63,055 nucleotides of DNA from Planctomycetota bacterium (GCA_029259725.1 JAJDER010000034.1:1-63055), one strand, 5' to 3'. Positions 1 to 8,552 are shown, counted from the stretch's first letter. Notes: generated by a model from the letters alone, not told the origin. Program-made: numbers and translations.

Positions 1-2
1 CC

Positions 3-1046
3 GCGGACGCCGTGCCGTCGCTCATCCTCGGTAGCCTGGACGACTTCACCAAGGGCCTGATCCGCAAGGTCGCCGCCGCCGAGCAGAAGGCCAGCCTGCC
101 CAAGCTGCTGGTCGGCATGGGGCAAGCCATCGCGCGCGCGATGCCCGCCGAGGTCCGCGCCGCCCTGGAGGCGGTGTGCGCGCGCGCCCACGCGAGCGGG
201 CGCACGGCGTCGATCCTGCTGCTCACCGCCGAGCCGAACGTGCCCTGGGAACTGGCCAGCCTGGCCCACGCTCCCGACGCCACGGCGGCGAGCTTCCTCG
301 GCGCGCAGGCCGACGTGGGTCGCTGGATCTTCGGCAACCTGGAGCCCGACCAGCCCCCCACCGGCCCGCTCCGGGGCACCGAGATCGGCGTGGTCACCGG
401 CGACTACTCCAACGTCCCCAAGTGGAACCGGCTCGAGCAGGCCGAGCAGGAGGCCGCGCACCTCGTCGCGACGTACGGCGCCACGTCGCTGGAGGCCGTC
501 GAGGACTCGGTGCTCGCGCTGCTCGACGGCGACCCGCCCTGCGACGTGCTGCACTTCGCCATGCACGGCAGCTACGACCCGCAGGGGATCCAGGACGGAC
601 TGGTGCTCGCCGACGGATCGATGCTCGACCCGCTGGTGGTCGAGGCCAGCCGGCTCGCGCGCCATCCGTTCGTGTACCTGAACGCCTGCCAGGCCAGCGG
701 CGGGCAGCAGTTGCTCGGGGCCTACGCCGGCATGGCCGCGTCGTTCCTCTATGCGGGTGCGTCGGCGGTGGTCGCGCCGGTGTGGTCGGTGGGCGACGTG
801 ATCGCGCGCGAGATCGCCACGCGCTTCTACGAGCGAGTGCTCCGCGGCGCCCGACCCGCGGATCTCTTGCGTCAGGAACGCGCCGGCTTCGACCAGGACA
901 GCCGCAGCGCGACGCACCTCGCGTACCAGTTCTTCGGGCACCCGCACTTCCGCGCCGTGCCGGAGGGCTCCGCCCCACCCGGAGCCGCGACCTCGCCCGG
1001 CGCCCACGGAGCTTCCGGTCTCGCCGACGACAGCGACGAGCCCTGA
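3..1046 (+). CDS. CHAT-domain protease, 5' end outside window
   Basis: This is a caspase-like CHAT cysteine peptidase. Numbered from the GTG at 12, the catalytic dyad is H185 in DVLHFAMHG and C226 in VYLNACQASGG. The usual CHAT C-terminal block, with YQFFGHPHF, follows. The frame stays open to base 3, so the GTG at 12 need not be the start and an upstream domain may be missing. The last 35 residues are low-complexity Pro/Ala/Gly. The next gene is an alpha/beta-hydrolase 57 bp downstream in the same direction. CHAT peptidases often act as effectors activated by partner sensors in bacterial conflict systems. That role is inferred here from family and neighbour only. Confidence 0.85.
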   Translation, partial: ADAVPSLILGSLDDFTKGLIRKVAAAEQKASLPKLLVGMGQAIARAMPAEVRAALEAVCARAHASGRTASILLLTAEPNVPWELASLAHAPDATAASFLGAQADVGRWIFGNLEPDQPPTGPLRGTEIGVVTGDYSNVPKWNRLEQAEQEAAHLVATYGATSLEAVEDSVLALLDGDPPCDVLHFAMHGSYDPQGIQDGLVLADGSMLDPLVVEASRLARHPFVYLNACQASGGQQLLGAYAGMAASFLYAGASAVVAPVWSVGDVIAREIATRFYERVLRGARPADLLRQERAGFDQDSRSATHLAYQFFGHPHFRAVPEGSAPPGAATSPGAHGASGLADDSDEP

Positions 1047-1103
1047 ACCCCGACACGCGGCGCCACCCGCCGCGACCGCCCGACACCCCAGGGGAGCCCC
1101 GCC

Positions 1104-2612
1104 ATGTCGACCACCCTCGATCCCGATGGCCGACCGGTCTTCGTCGGTGCCGACGTCGTGCTGGAGACGCCGGGCCTGACCGGCGAGGCGGAGATCCTCG
1201 ACACCGCCGGCCCGGGCATGCGCGCGGCGGAGAACACGACGCCCGCGCTCGAGGCGGCGATCCGGTCCACCGGGCTGTTCGAGCAGCTGACCCTGGTCAT
1301 CGACGGTGCCGACGAGGTGCCGCAGCCGGCCGGCACGCTGCTGCGCTCCAACGCGCGCGGTGAGGCGGCCTTGATCGCCGAGGTCCCCGGGCCCGGTGAC
1401 GGCTTCCACCAGATGCTGCTCCACGTCGACGAGGAGGGCGTGGCCACGTGGTGCTTCCCCGAGCCCGTGGACGCCGCGGCCGCGGAGATCGTGCATCGCT
1501 CCGGCGACCGGCGCCGCTACGTCGTCCCGAAGCACGTCCCGCGCCGACCCTCGACGGGGACCCGCGGCCTGTTCGGCTACCTCGGGCGCAAGATCCTGAA
1601 GGTCGTGGCGTTCAAGGCGCTGGAGCTGGTGGGCGGGGTCGTCGGCGAGTTCTTCGTGAGCCGCTGGGAGCAGGCGAAGCGTGGGTACGCCCTGCGCTCC
1701 TTCACGCCCGACGACTACGCGACAGAAGGCGGCACGCCTCTCGGCGGCGCCGACTGGCGCGCGCTGGCGGGCGGGCGGGCGCTGCTCTTCGTGCACGGCA
1801 CCTTCAGCCGCGCGCACTCGGCCTTCGGGCAGCTCCCCCGCGACGACGTGGTCGAGTTGCACCAGCGGTACGGCGGCCGGGTCTTCGCCTTCGATCACCC
1901 GACGGCCTCGCACACGCCCGACGAGAACGTGCGGCACCTGTTGGCCGCGGTGCCCGCCGGCATGCAGCTCGATGTCGACATCGTGTGCCACTCGCGCGGC
2001 GGGCTGGTGAGCCGTGATCTGGTCGAGCGCCACGCGGACGGGGCCCTCCGCGTCGGCAACCTCGTGCACGTGGCCGTGCCCAACGCGGGCACGCCGCTGG
2101 CCGACCCCAAGCACATGGGCACGTTCCTCGACACCTACACGAGCATGCTCTCGCTGCTGCCCGACAACGGCGTGACCGACGTGCTCGAGATCGTGATCTC
2201 GGTGCTCAAGCAGGTCGCGGTCGGGACGCTGGCGGGGCTCGACGGGCTGCAGTCCATGAACCCCGGCGGGACCTGGATCGCCGCGCTCAACGGCGCCCCC
2301 GCGCCTACGCCCGCCGCGGCGCCGCCGCCCGCGCCGGCACCGGCCACCACCTACCGCGCCATGGCCGCCGAGTACGAGCCCACCGACTCGGCGCTCATGC
2401 ATGTGGCCGATCGCGTCGTGGATGCCGCCTTCGAGTCGATGCGGAACGACCTCGTGGTCCCGACCGACGGCGTCCACAGCGCCAACGGGTCGCCGCGCTT
2501 CCCCATCGACGGCCCGCTCGTGCTTCCCGGCAGCGAGGGCGTCTGGCACAGCGGCTTCTTCGGGCGCGACGACGTGGTCGCCCGGCTCCACGAATGGCTC
2601 CCCGGCGCGTGA
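1104..2612 (+). CDS. Alpha/beta-hydrolase (lipase/esterase-like) with N-terminal extension
   Basis: This 502-residue protein has an alpha/beta-hydrolase fold in its middle. The oxyanion strand ALLFVHGTFS lies near residue 228 and the nucleophile elbow CHSRGG near residue 297. The segment around the nucleophile, LDVDIVCHSRGGLVSRDL, resembles PGAP1/lipase-class serine hydrolases. About 200 N-terminal residues hold a beta-rich region of unknown type (YVVPKHVPRRP), and an Ala/Pro linker lies near residue 400. There is no signal peptide. The gene follows the CHAT protease in the same direction and its stop overlaps the ATG of the next gene (TGATG), so the three are probably co-transcribed. The substrate is unknown; a membrane-lipid or peptide effector role would be inference. 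Confidence 0.75.
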   Translation: MSTTLDPDGRPVFVGADVVLETPGLTGEAEILDTAGPGMRAAENTTPALEAAIRSTGLFEQLTLVIDGADEVPQPAGTLLRSNARGEAALIAEVPGPGDGFHQMLLHVDEEGVATWCFPEPVDAAAAEIVHRSGDRRRYVVPKHVPRRPSTGTRGLFGYLGRKILKVVAFKALELVGGVVGEFFVSRWEQAKRGYALRSFTPDDYATEGGTPLGGADWRALAGGRALLFVHGTFSRAHSAFGQLPRDDVVELHQRYGGRVFAFDHPTASHTPDENVRHLLAAVPAGMQLDVDIVCHSRGGLVSRDLVERHADGALRVGNLVHVAVPNAGTPLADPKHMGTFLDTYTSMLSLLPDNGVTDVLEIVISVLKQVAVGTLAGLDGLQSMNPGGTWIAALNGAPAPTPAAAPPPAPAPATTYRAMAAEYEPTDSALMHVADRVVDAAFESMRNDLVVPTDGVHSANGSPRFPIDGPLVLPGSEGVWHSGFFGRDDVVARLHEWLPGA

Positions 2613-3262
2613 TGCGACCTTCACCCGATCTCCAGGCGGAACAGGCGCGGACGCTGGCGTCGCCGCGGCTTCGCTACGGACTGCTCGCGCGCTTGCTGTT
2701 CCTCGGCATGGACCTGGGCTACGGGCGCCGGCGCACGCTGGCCAAGTTCAAGGTGCTGGAGGTCATCGCGCGCGTGCCGTACCAGGCCTGGGAGCAGGTC
2801 GCCTACATCGCCATGACGCACACGCATGGTGAGCCCGGCTTTGCACGACGCATCTTCGACTTCGTGTCGGAGGCGCGACATCAGCAGGACAACGAGCAAT
2901 GGCACCTGCTGATCCTGGAGGAGCTGCTCAGCGAGCGCGGCGAGAAGCAGGGCTTCCTGCGCTTCCGGCTGCTCCCGCAGCTCGTCGCGTTCTTCTACTA
3001 CCACGTGAGCTGGCTGCTCTACGTGATCCGACCGCGGCTCAGCTACGAGCTCAACGCGCACTTCGAGGACCACGCCGAGCACGAGTACATGGAGTTCGTG
3101 CGCGACAACCCGCAGCTCGAGGGCGAGGCCTTCACGAGTACGTTCGAGGACGACTACGGCTCGTTCGCGAGCCTGGCGGATCTCTTCCGGCAGATCGGGC
3201 TCGACGAGCGCATGCACAAGGAAGAGAGCCTGGCGCGCATGGCGCAGCCGCGGTTCGGGTGA
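2612..3262 (+). CDS. Alternative oxidase family diiron protein
   Basis: This 216-residue protein has the ligand blocks of alternative oxidase/PTOX (PF01786). LEVIARVP (E about 50) matches the LET block. DNEQWHLL matches NERMHL, HFEDHAEHEY matches LEEEA, and DERMHKEE matches the RADEAHH block. Together these supply the Glu and His ligands expected for a diiron centre, and the hydrophobic helices suit an interfacial membrane protein. The family oxidises quinol and reduces oxygen to water without proton pumping. I chose the ATG at 2612, which overlaps the upstream stop as TGATG; an in-frame ATG at 2594 would add six residues. Coupling to the CHAT/hydrolase pair is positional only. Confidence 0.85.
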   Translation: MRPSPDLQAEQARTLASPRLRYGLLARLLFLGMDLGYGRRRTLAKFKVLEVIARVPYQAWEQVAYIAMTHTHGEPGFARRIFDFVSEARHQQDNEQWHLLILEELLSERGEKQGFLRFRLLPQLVAFFYYHVSWLLYVIRPRLSYELNAHFEDHAEHEYMEFVRDNPQLEGEAFTSTFEDDYGSFASLADLFRQIGLDERMHKEESLARMAQPRFG

Positions 3263-3278
3263 CGGGGCTGGCCCGGCC

Positions 3279-3848
3279 ATGACGCAGCCTTTCTCTGCCG
3301 TGCGACACCCGAGTCGCCCGCCCGATGTGGACGCGCTGCTCGCACTCCTGGAACGGCGCGGTCTCGAGTTCGTGCTCGTCGGTTCGGTGGCCGCGATCGC
3401 CCACGGCATCGAACTGGAGCCGGGGGACCTCGACATCGTGCCGTCAACCGACGCATCCTCGCTCCGCACACTGATCGAGATCCTGCGCGAGCTCGAGGCC
3501 CAGCCCCTCGGCCCGTTCGGGGAGTGGATCGTCGAGCCCTCCGGCGAGCAGCGCTGGATCGCTCGCCCGACGACCGATGAGGAGCTGCGGGCGTGGACAC
3601 CAGAAGTCGACGACATCGACAGCTTCGATCACCGCTTCGTGACCCGGCTCGGCGATCTCGACATCGTCCCGAGGCTCACCGGGACCTTCGCGGAGCTGCG
3701 GCCGCGAGCGGAGCGGCTCGCGATCCAGGGACGCGCGACGCTCGTGGCGCCCATCGGCGAACTGCTGGCGCGGCTCACGGTGCCCCGACGCGCCAAGGAC
3801 ATCGCGCGCGTGGCGGCCCTGCGGGCGATCCAGCGACGCGGGGGATGA
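3279..3848 (+). CDS. Nucleotidyltransferase-like protein
   Basis: This 189-residue protein has an N-terminal motif typical of minimal DNA polymerase beta-type nucleotidyltransferases: FVLVGSVAAIAHG followed by DLDIV, the hG[GS]...DxD arrangement, around residues 30-55. A second acidic strand, GDLDIVPR, occurs near residue 125. Such proteins bind NTP and two metals and transfer a nucleotidyl group. No HEPN antitoxin or toxin partner lies next to it, and the next gene is a cupin. The substrate is unknown. It starts 16 bp after the oxidase gene in the same direction, so it may be part of the same transcript. Confidence 0.6.
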   Translation: MTQPFSAVRHPSRPPDVDALLALLERRGLEFVLVGSVAAIAHGIELEPGDLDIVPSTDASSLRTLIEILRELEAQPLGPFGEWIVEPSGEQRWIARPTTDEELRAWTPEVDDIDSFDHRFVTRLGDLDIVPRLTGTFAELRPRAERLAIQGRATLVAPIGELLARLTVPRRAKDIARVAALRAIQRRGG

Positions 3849-3935
3849 TGCGCGCTCCGCTATCATGGCACCGACAACGAGCTCCATCGCGCAGGCCGGG
3901 CAGGCGCACGCACATCACCGCGAGGAACGGAAGCC

Positions 3936-4301
3936 ATGGGTGTGTTCAAGTGGATGCAGGACAAGGCGCTGGGCGAGGGACTCGAAGGCGAGTACGCCAG
4001 CGAGCATCGCGAGACGCTGGCCGAGGCGCCCGGTCTGCGCGTGCGTTCGATCGGGCTGGCCGCCGGCCAATGCGTGCCGTGGCATGCGCACACGCACATC
4101 ACCGACACCTTCGTGTGCCTGCGCGGCCCGATGCGTGTCTCCACGCGTCACCCCGAGGCCGAGCACACCCTCGCGGCGGGCGACACCCTGGCCGTCGCCC
4201 CGGGCACGGCACACCGCGTGACCGGCGAGGGCGACCACGCCTGCAGGTTCCTGGTGATCCAGGGCGTGGGTGAGTACGACTACTTGCCGCTCGACGGCTG
4301 A
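3936..4301 (+). CDS. Small cupin-domain protein
   Basis: This 121-residue protein has a single conserved beta-barrel (cupin_2). Motif 1 reads PWHAHTHITDTFVCLRG, with two His and downstream acidic residues as likely metal ligands. Motif 2 reads PGTAHRVTG. A GAGGAA sequence lies upstream of the ATG. Cupins of this size are small-ligand binders, isomerases or dioxygenases and the substrate cannot be read from the sequence. It is a stand-alone gene, 87 bp after the nucleotidyltransferase-like gene. Confidence 0.8.
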   Translation: MGVFKWMQDKALGEGLEGEYASEHRETLAEAPGLRVRSIGLAAGQCVPWHAHTHITDTFVCLRGPMRVSTRHPEAEHTLAAGDTLAVAPGTAHRVTGEGDHACRFLVIQGVGEYDYLPLDG

Positions 4302-4385
4302 GCCTTCTGCTTGCGCGTTCCGGCAGCGCCTCACGCGTCCCCTCTCGAGCCACCCAGCGGGTGATGCGGCTCACGGAGGATCCCG

Positions 4386-4688
4386 ATGACCGACCAGCGA
4401 CGCCACGAACTCACCGTGCCGGTGCTGCTGCTGCTGACGCCGATCGTGGGCGCCCCCGTGTCCTGGGTCGTCGCCGAGTGGCTCCACACTCCCACCGGAC
4501 AGCTGTCGGACTCCCTCTGGTTCGTCTGGCCGATGTTCCTCACGGGCGTGCTCGGTATCGTGTGCCCGCTCATCGCGCTGACGCTGGCCCTCGGCGGCCC
4601 GCCCACGACGGCGCGGAGAGTCCTGATCGGCGGCGCGCTGCTGATGCTCGTCGCCGCCGCGCTCCTGCTCTACCCCATCTTCGCGTAG
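4386..4688 (+). CDS. Small integral membrane protein
   Basis: This 100-residue protein has three predicted membrane helices, at about residues 10-30, 47-70 and 78-98, with short charged loops. A GGAGG sequence lies about 7 nt before the ATG, supporting this start. I do not recognise a family. It is followed 24 bp later by another small membrane protein in the same direction, so the pair may be a unit. Confidence 0.6.
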   Translation: MTDQRRHELTVPVLLLLTPIVGAPVSWVVAEWLHTPTGQLSDSLWFVWPMFLTGVLGIVCPLIALTLALGGPPTTARRVLIGGALLMLVAAALLLYPIFA

Positions 4689-4712
4689 CGCCGCGCTCGC
4701 GGCGACGGACCC

Positions 4713-4940
4713 ATGCCACGCACACTCGTCTTCCTCGCCACGCTTGCCTTCAGTGGAACCCTGGTCGCCTGGGGCCTGGCGCTGATGGAGCAGGCCGGGC
4801 CCTGTACCGTCCAACTCGGCCTGGGTGGACTCGGCCTGATGGCCGCCGGTGGTCTCGTCGGCGTGGGCGGGCTGGTCCGGTTCATCGTCCGGTTGCGCGG
4901 GCCGGCCCCGCCTAGAAGTCCGTCTGGAAGCGGAGCGTGA
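4713..4940 (+). CDS. Small two-helix membrane protein
   Basis: This 75-residue protein has two hydrophobic, Gly/Leu-rich segments at about residues 3-25 and 35-60, then a basic tail. I know of no family match. Its 3' end overlaps the convergent 3' end of the porin gene by 29 bp. The coding call is less secure than for its neighbours because GC-rich DNA produces many open frames, but the membrane topology and the position behind another small membrane gene favour it. Confidence 0.45.
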   Translation: MPRTLVFLATLAFSGTLVAWGLALMEQAGPCTVQLGLGGLGLMAAGGLVGVGGLVRFIVRLRGPAPPRSPSGSGA

Positions 4941-6279
4941 CTGCGTCTCCGTCGCCGTTGATGGTCGGGTCGGAGTCGCCGTCGATGTCGAAGTGGATGT
5001 AGTCCAGCATGATCCGCGTGTTGCGGCTCAGGTACCAGTTGACGCCCATGGTCCAGTTGTCGAGCTCACCCGCCGTGATCGACTCGTCGTTCAGGTCGAT
5101 CATCGAGTAGCGGGCCGCGAGCTCGACCGCGCCGAAGCCGGTGGCGTCCTTGCCGATGTACGGGTCGAGCGGACTGACGCGATCGAAGGCGCCCGTGCTC
5201 TGCTTGTAGGGTCGGTGCTCACCGGTCAGGAAGTAGCTCGCCTGCACATACGAACCGTCGAACTGCGGACTGCCGCCAGCGTCGAGATCGACCTCCGAGC
5301 GGATCGCTTCGGCCTGGAGCGAGAAGGGACCCTCGACCCACGCGGCCTCGAGTCCCATCAGCTTCACGTTGCTCGCGTCGAGCGTGCCGGTCTTCAGCAC
5401 CTTCTGCATGTCGTGGATCTCGGGGCGCACCTCGACCTTGTAGTCATCGACTCCGCGGCGGCTGTAGCTGCCGCCGACGTGCACCACCCGGCGACCCTCG
5501 TCCTCATGGATGGGCGTGTAGGTCACGCGCGCGGTGGCCGCGTTGTCGCCGTCGCCCGAGGCGTCGCCGAAACTGTCGGTGCCGGTCTTGAAGGCACCCA
5601 CGCTGATGGTGCCGCGCTTGTCGCCGAAGGTGCGGCTCGACTGGATGCCCGTGCTCCGGCCCGGGACCAGGGCGTTGGGCAGGGCGCGCTCCAGGAACGT
5701 GATGTGGTTGCTTGAGGTCTGCTCCTCGAGGCTGAAGGGTTCCTTCTGTTGACCGACGGTGACGTCGGCGAGAAAGGGCACCTCGAGGAAGCGCATGAAG
5801 ACGTCCTTGAAGTCCGCGTCACCACCCGCGAAGTCGTACTGCGCCTTCCACTCGACCTTGTCGTGAGCCTTGCCCGAGAAGTAGAGCCGGGCGCGGCGGA
5901 ACTCGGTTGCGTCCTCGAGCTCACCGTAGTTGTCGTCGAAGGTGCTGTCGCCGCTGCCGAAGGTGTAGTCGTTCTGGATGCGGCCGCCGAATTTGAGGAC
6001 GACGCCGTCGCCCTCCACGCGCAGGCCGTCCTTCCAGAAGACGTTCATGCCGTTCTGGTCGGTGGCCTCGACGCGCGCCTGGAGCCGAGCCAGGGCCTCG
6101 CGCATGTCCTGCTCGGGCCCGACCTTGGCCTCGAGCTGAATCACCCGGTTCCGCAGGACCTGCAGCTCCGCGAGCAGGGCCGCGTTGCTGCTGGGCGACT
6201 CGTCGCCCACGCCCTGGGCATGCACCGTCCCGGTGAGGACCGCGCCCGTGAATCCACAAGCCAGAAGGAGTCTCTTCAT
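4912..6279 (-). CDS. oprP: Phosphate-selective porin OprO/OprP family
   Basis: This 455-residue protein begins with a signal peptide (MKRLLLACGFTGAVLTGTVHA, cut before Q). A short coiled coil follows (LLAELQVLRNRVIQLEAKV), and then a long beta-barrel with alternating aromatic strands ending in a terminal Phe (RFQTDF), the usual outer-membrane signature. Strand sequences such as VFWKDGLRVEG and IMLDYIHFDIDG fit PF07396. It should form an anion-selective channel for phosphate or polyphosphate. The frame runs far upstream, but the signal peptide sets the start at 6279. It lies near the pst-pho operon, and a PhoB-box-like repeat lies about 112 bp upstream. Confidence 0.88.
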   Translation of the reverse strand: MKRLLLACGFTGAVLTGTVHAQGVGDESPSSNAALLAELQVLRNRVIQLEAKVGPEQDMREALARLQARVEATDQNGMNVFWKDGLRVEGDGVVLKFGGRIQNDYTFGSGDSTFDDNYGELEDATEFRRARLYFSGKAHDKVEWKAQYDFAGGDADFKDVFMRFLEVPFLADVTVGQQKEPFSLEEQTSSNHITFLERALPNALVPGRSTGIQSSRTFGDKRGTISVGAFKTGTDSFGDASGDGDNAATARVTYTPIHEDEGRRVVHVGGSYSRRGVDDYKVEVRPEIHDMQKVLKTGTLDASNVKLMGLEAAWVEGPFSLQAEAIRSEVDLDAGGSPQFDGSYVQASYFLTGEHRPYKQSTGAFDRVSPLDPYIGKDATGFGAVELAARYSMIDLNDESITAGELDNWTMGVNWYLSRNTRIMLDYIHFDIDGDSDPTINGDGDAVTLRFQTDF

Positions 6280-6390
6280 CGCGCTCTCGAACGCTCCCTG
6301 CGTCTTCGTGAGGAACACACCGGGAAGCGCGCTCATGCGCCCACCGTCCCCGGATGAGAGGCGCAGCTTGGAGCGGGCCGACGCGCGGAA

Positions 6391-6418
6391 CGTGTCACGC
6401 CGGTGTAGTTTGCGTGAA
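6391..6418 (-). promoter_or_regulatory. Candidate PhoB box upstream of the porin gene
   Basis: Read on the minus strand, three similar pentamers occur exactly 11 bp apart: TTCAC, TACAC and GACAC. PhoB binds tandem 11-bp direct repeats. The first unit extends to TTCACGCAA, which also occurs upstream of pstS. The site is 112-139 bp before the porin start, and 34 bp before the divergent phzF-like gene. Confidence 0.4.
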
Positions 6419-6451
6419 TCGACCCGGCCCCCGCAGCGACGAGGAGCACCC

Positions 6452-7306
6452 ATGGACCTGCCCCTGTTCCAGATCGACGCCTTCGCCGACGCACCCTTCC
6501 GCGGCAATCCCGCGGCCGTGGTGCCCCTGCCGGCGTGGCTCCCCGATGAGCTGCTGCAGGCCATCGCCGAGGAGAACCACATCTCGGAGACGGCGTTCCT
6601 GGTGACCGGCACGGGCGAGGGCTGCGCGGACCACGAGCTGCGCTGGTTCACCCCCGCGGCCGAGGTGGATCTCTGCGGCCACGCCACGGTGGCCAGCGCC
6701 CACGCGCTGTTCGAACACCTGGGCCACGCGAGTGATCAGGTCAGCTTCGACACGCGCAGCGGGCGTCTGACGGTGACCCGTTCCGACGGCTGGCTGACCC
6801 TGGACATGCCCGCGCGCCCGCCACGCCCCCTGGAGTCACCGGAGCTGACCGCCCGCGTCGAGCAGGTCCTGGGCGTCAAGCCCGCGCGGCTCGGCGACAG
6901 CCGCGACCTGATCGTGGAGCTGACCGACGAGGATGCCGTGGCGGACCTGGCCCCGGATCCGTCCGGGATCGCGAGCCTGCATGAGCTGGCCGTCTGCGTG
7001 ACCGCCAAGGCCCGCCCCGGCGGCCCCTCGGCAACGGACGGCGTCGACTTCGTGAGCCGCTTCTTCGCGCCGCGACTGGGCGTCCCCGAGGATCCCGTCA
7101 CCGGCTCGGCCCACGCCATGCTGGTGCCCTGGTGGGCCGAGGCGCTGGGGCGTGATGCACTGCTGGCGCGGCAGATCTCGCCCCGAGGCGGGACGCTGAG
7201 GTGCCGGTGGCACCGGGAGGCCGGCCGGGTGACCGCGGCCGGCCGCGCGGTGACCTACCTGCGTGGCACGCTCACGATCCCCGATGGGTCGGCGCCGGCC
7301 TCCTGA
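6452..7306 (+). CDS. PhzF family isomerase/epimerase
   Basis: This 284-residue protein is a two-domain PhzF/diaminopimelate-epimerase-like enzyme of typical family length. The N-terminal QIDAFADAPFRGNPAAVV is diagnostic, and the catalytic Glu lies in EENHISETAFL. The paired motifs RWFTPAAEVDLCGHATVASAHAL and EDPVTGSAHAML are also present. PhzF itself isomerises dihydro-3-hydroxyanthranilate, but most family members have unknown substrates and no phenazine genes occur here. The ATG at 6452 has GAGGAG five bases upstream, so longer open-frame versions are rejected. It diverges from the porin gene and converges on the Cys-rich lipoprotein gene. Confidence 0.9.
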   Translation: MDLPLFQIDAFADAPFRGNPAAVVPLPAWLPDELLQAIAEENHISETAFLVTGTGEGCADHELRWFTPAAEVDLCGHATVASAHALFEHLGHASDQVSFDTRSGRLTVTRSDGWLTLDMPARPPRPLESPELTARVEQVLGVKPARLGDSRDLIVELTDEDAVADLAPDPSGIASLHELAVCVTAKARPGGPSATDGVDFVSRFFAPRLGVPEDPVTGSAHAMLVPWWAEALGRDALLARQISPRGGTLRCRWHREAGRVTAAGRAVTYLRGTLTIPDGSAPAS

Positions 7307-7391
7307 CCCCCGGCCGCCGGCGCGCCGGGCGCCCACCGCCCGAGAGGACGGGCAGGCGCCGGCGCTCGGACCGTCGATCCCGTCAGGGCAG

Positions 7392-7727
7392 TCAGGCTTC
7401 GGCGCAACAGCCGGCCGACCCCTCGATCATGTCGCACTTCTCGCAGCGAGCGGCTTCGGCGTCGCAGCAGCCCTCGCCACCCTTGATCTCGCCGCAGTCG
7501 ACACAGATCAGGACGGCTTCGGTCGAGCCCTTCTCGATCTTGCAGCATCCGGGGGCGCCCTTGTCGAGGCCGCACGAGCCGCAGTCCTCGGCATCGGCGA
7601 CACAGCAGGCATCGCCGCCCGAGATCTGCCCGCAATCGGTGCAGAGCGAGAGGCCGACGGCACCCGACGAGCAGGCGCCGAGAACCACGACCCCGACCAC
7701 CAACATCGCGAAAACGATTCTGTTCAT
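7392..7727 (-). CDS. Cys-rich lipoprotein with four CxxC-x8-CC repeats
   Basis: This 111-residue protein has a lipobox VLGAC with the lipidated Cys at 19. The mature part contains four exact CxxC-x8-CC units. Their cysteines fall at 29/32/41/42, 49/52/61/62, 75/78/87/88 and 95/98/107/108. Units lie 20 residues apart within each pair, and the pairs are 46 apart, which implies duplication of a two-unit module. Each unit carries a Gly-containing centre such as CGQISGGDACC or CGLDKGAPGCC. The pattern suggests metal binding or disulfide-locked mini-domains at the cell envelope. I do not recognise a named family. It is the last gene after phoU, 87 bp downstream, and might belong to the pho transcript. 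Confidence 0.7.
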   Translation of the reverse strand: MNRIVFAMLVVGVVVLGACSSGAVGLSLCTDCGQISGGDACCVADAEDCGSCGLDKGAPGCCKIEKGSTEAVLICVDCGEIKGGEGCCDAEAARCEKCDMIEGSAGCCAEA

Positions 7728-7814
7728 CTCTTCCCACTCCTGGAGGACACGCGAATGCGCACGCATCCTATCCGGCCGCGGGTGGGACAGGGAAACGGCG
7801 TGACCCGCGAGCCC

Positions 7815-8537
7815 TCAGGCCCGGTCGGCGGGCGCGTCCTCGGGGGGCCTGACGGTGCCCGACAGGGGCTGATCGCCATGCGTGGCCCGCCAGTGGCGGA
7901 GGACCACGGCATCGACCATGAAGACCACGTCCTCGGCCACGTTGGTGGCCAGATCCGCCATACGCTCCAGGTTCCGCGAGGCCGACAGGTACAGCACGCA
8001 GGCCTCGACCAGCACCGGGTCGCCCTTCATGCGCTGCTCGAGCACCTGGTAGTGGTCGCGGTTCATGATGTCGACCTCGTCGTCCTTGGCGATGACCGCG
8101 CGCGCCAGCTCGGCGTCGCCCCGCACGAGCGCATCCAGACAGTCGCGCAGCATGCCCCGTACGGCGGCGGTCATCTGCTCGAAGCGCAGCGGCGCGTCGA
8201 CGTGGGGCTGGTCGACCAGGTCGAGGGCGCGCTGGGCCAGGTTGCTGGCCAGGTCACCGATACGCTCCAGATCGTTGTTGATCTTCATCACCGCGGTGAT
8301 GAAGCGCAGGTCGCCGGCCACGGGCTGATGCAGCGCCAGGAGCTTGAGGCACTCCTCGTCCACCTCGAGCTCCTGCCGGTCCACGGCGGCGTCGGCCTCG
8401 ATCACGCGGCGCGCGACGTCGGGACGGCGCTGGACCAGGGCCTCGGTGGCGAGGCGGACCAGATCCTCGACCATGCCGCCCATCTCCAGGATGGACTTGC
8501 GGACGGTGGCGAGGTCTCGATGCAGGTGGAGAGTCAT
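7815..8537 (-). CDS. phoU: Phosphate transport system regulator PhoU
   Basis: This 240-residue protein is made of two PhoU three-helix repeats with the metal-binding ExxxD signatures DLERIGDLASN (about residue 90) and NLERMADLATN (about residue 195). PhoU is a cytoplasmic protein that links the Pst transporter to PhoR and represses the Pho response when phosphate is plentiful. It starts 15 bp after pstB, the usual last position of a pst operon. The C-terminal 20 residues are an Asp/Pro/Ala-rich tail without conservation that I can see. Confidence 0.95.
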   Translation of the reverse strand: MTLHLHRDLATVRKSILEMGGMVEDLVRLATEALVQRRPDVARRVIEADAAVDRQELEVDEECLKLLALHQPVAGDLRFITAVMKINNDLERIGDLASNLAQRALDLVDQPHVDAPLRFEQMTAAVRGMLRDCLDALVRGDAELARAVIAKDDEVDIMNRDHYQVLEQRMKGDPVLVEACVLYLSASRNLERMADLATNVAEDVVFMVDAVVLRHWRATHGDQPLSGTVRPPEDAPADRA

Positions 8538-8552
8538 GGCGTCCTGGCGGGT

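Noticed and set aside
6452..7306. Phenazine biosynthesis call
   Set aside because: Only the PhzF-like isomerase is present; no other phenazine genes occur and most family members act elsewhere.
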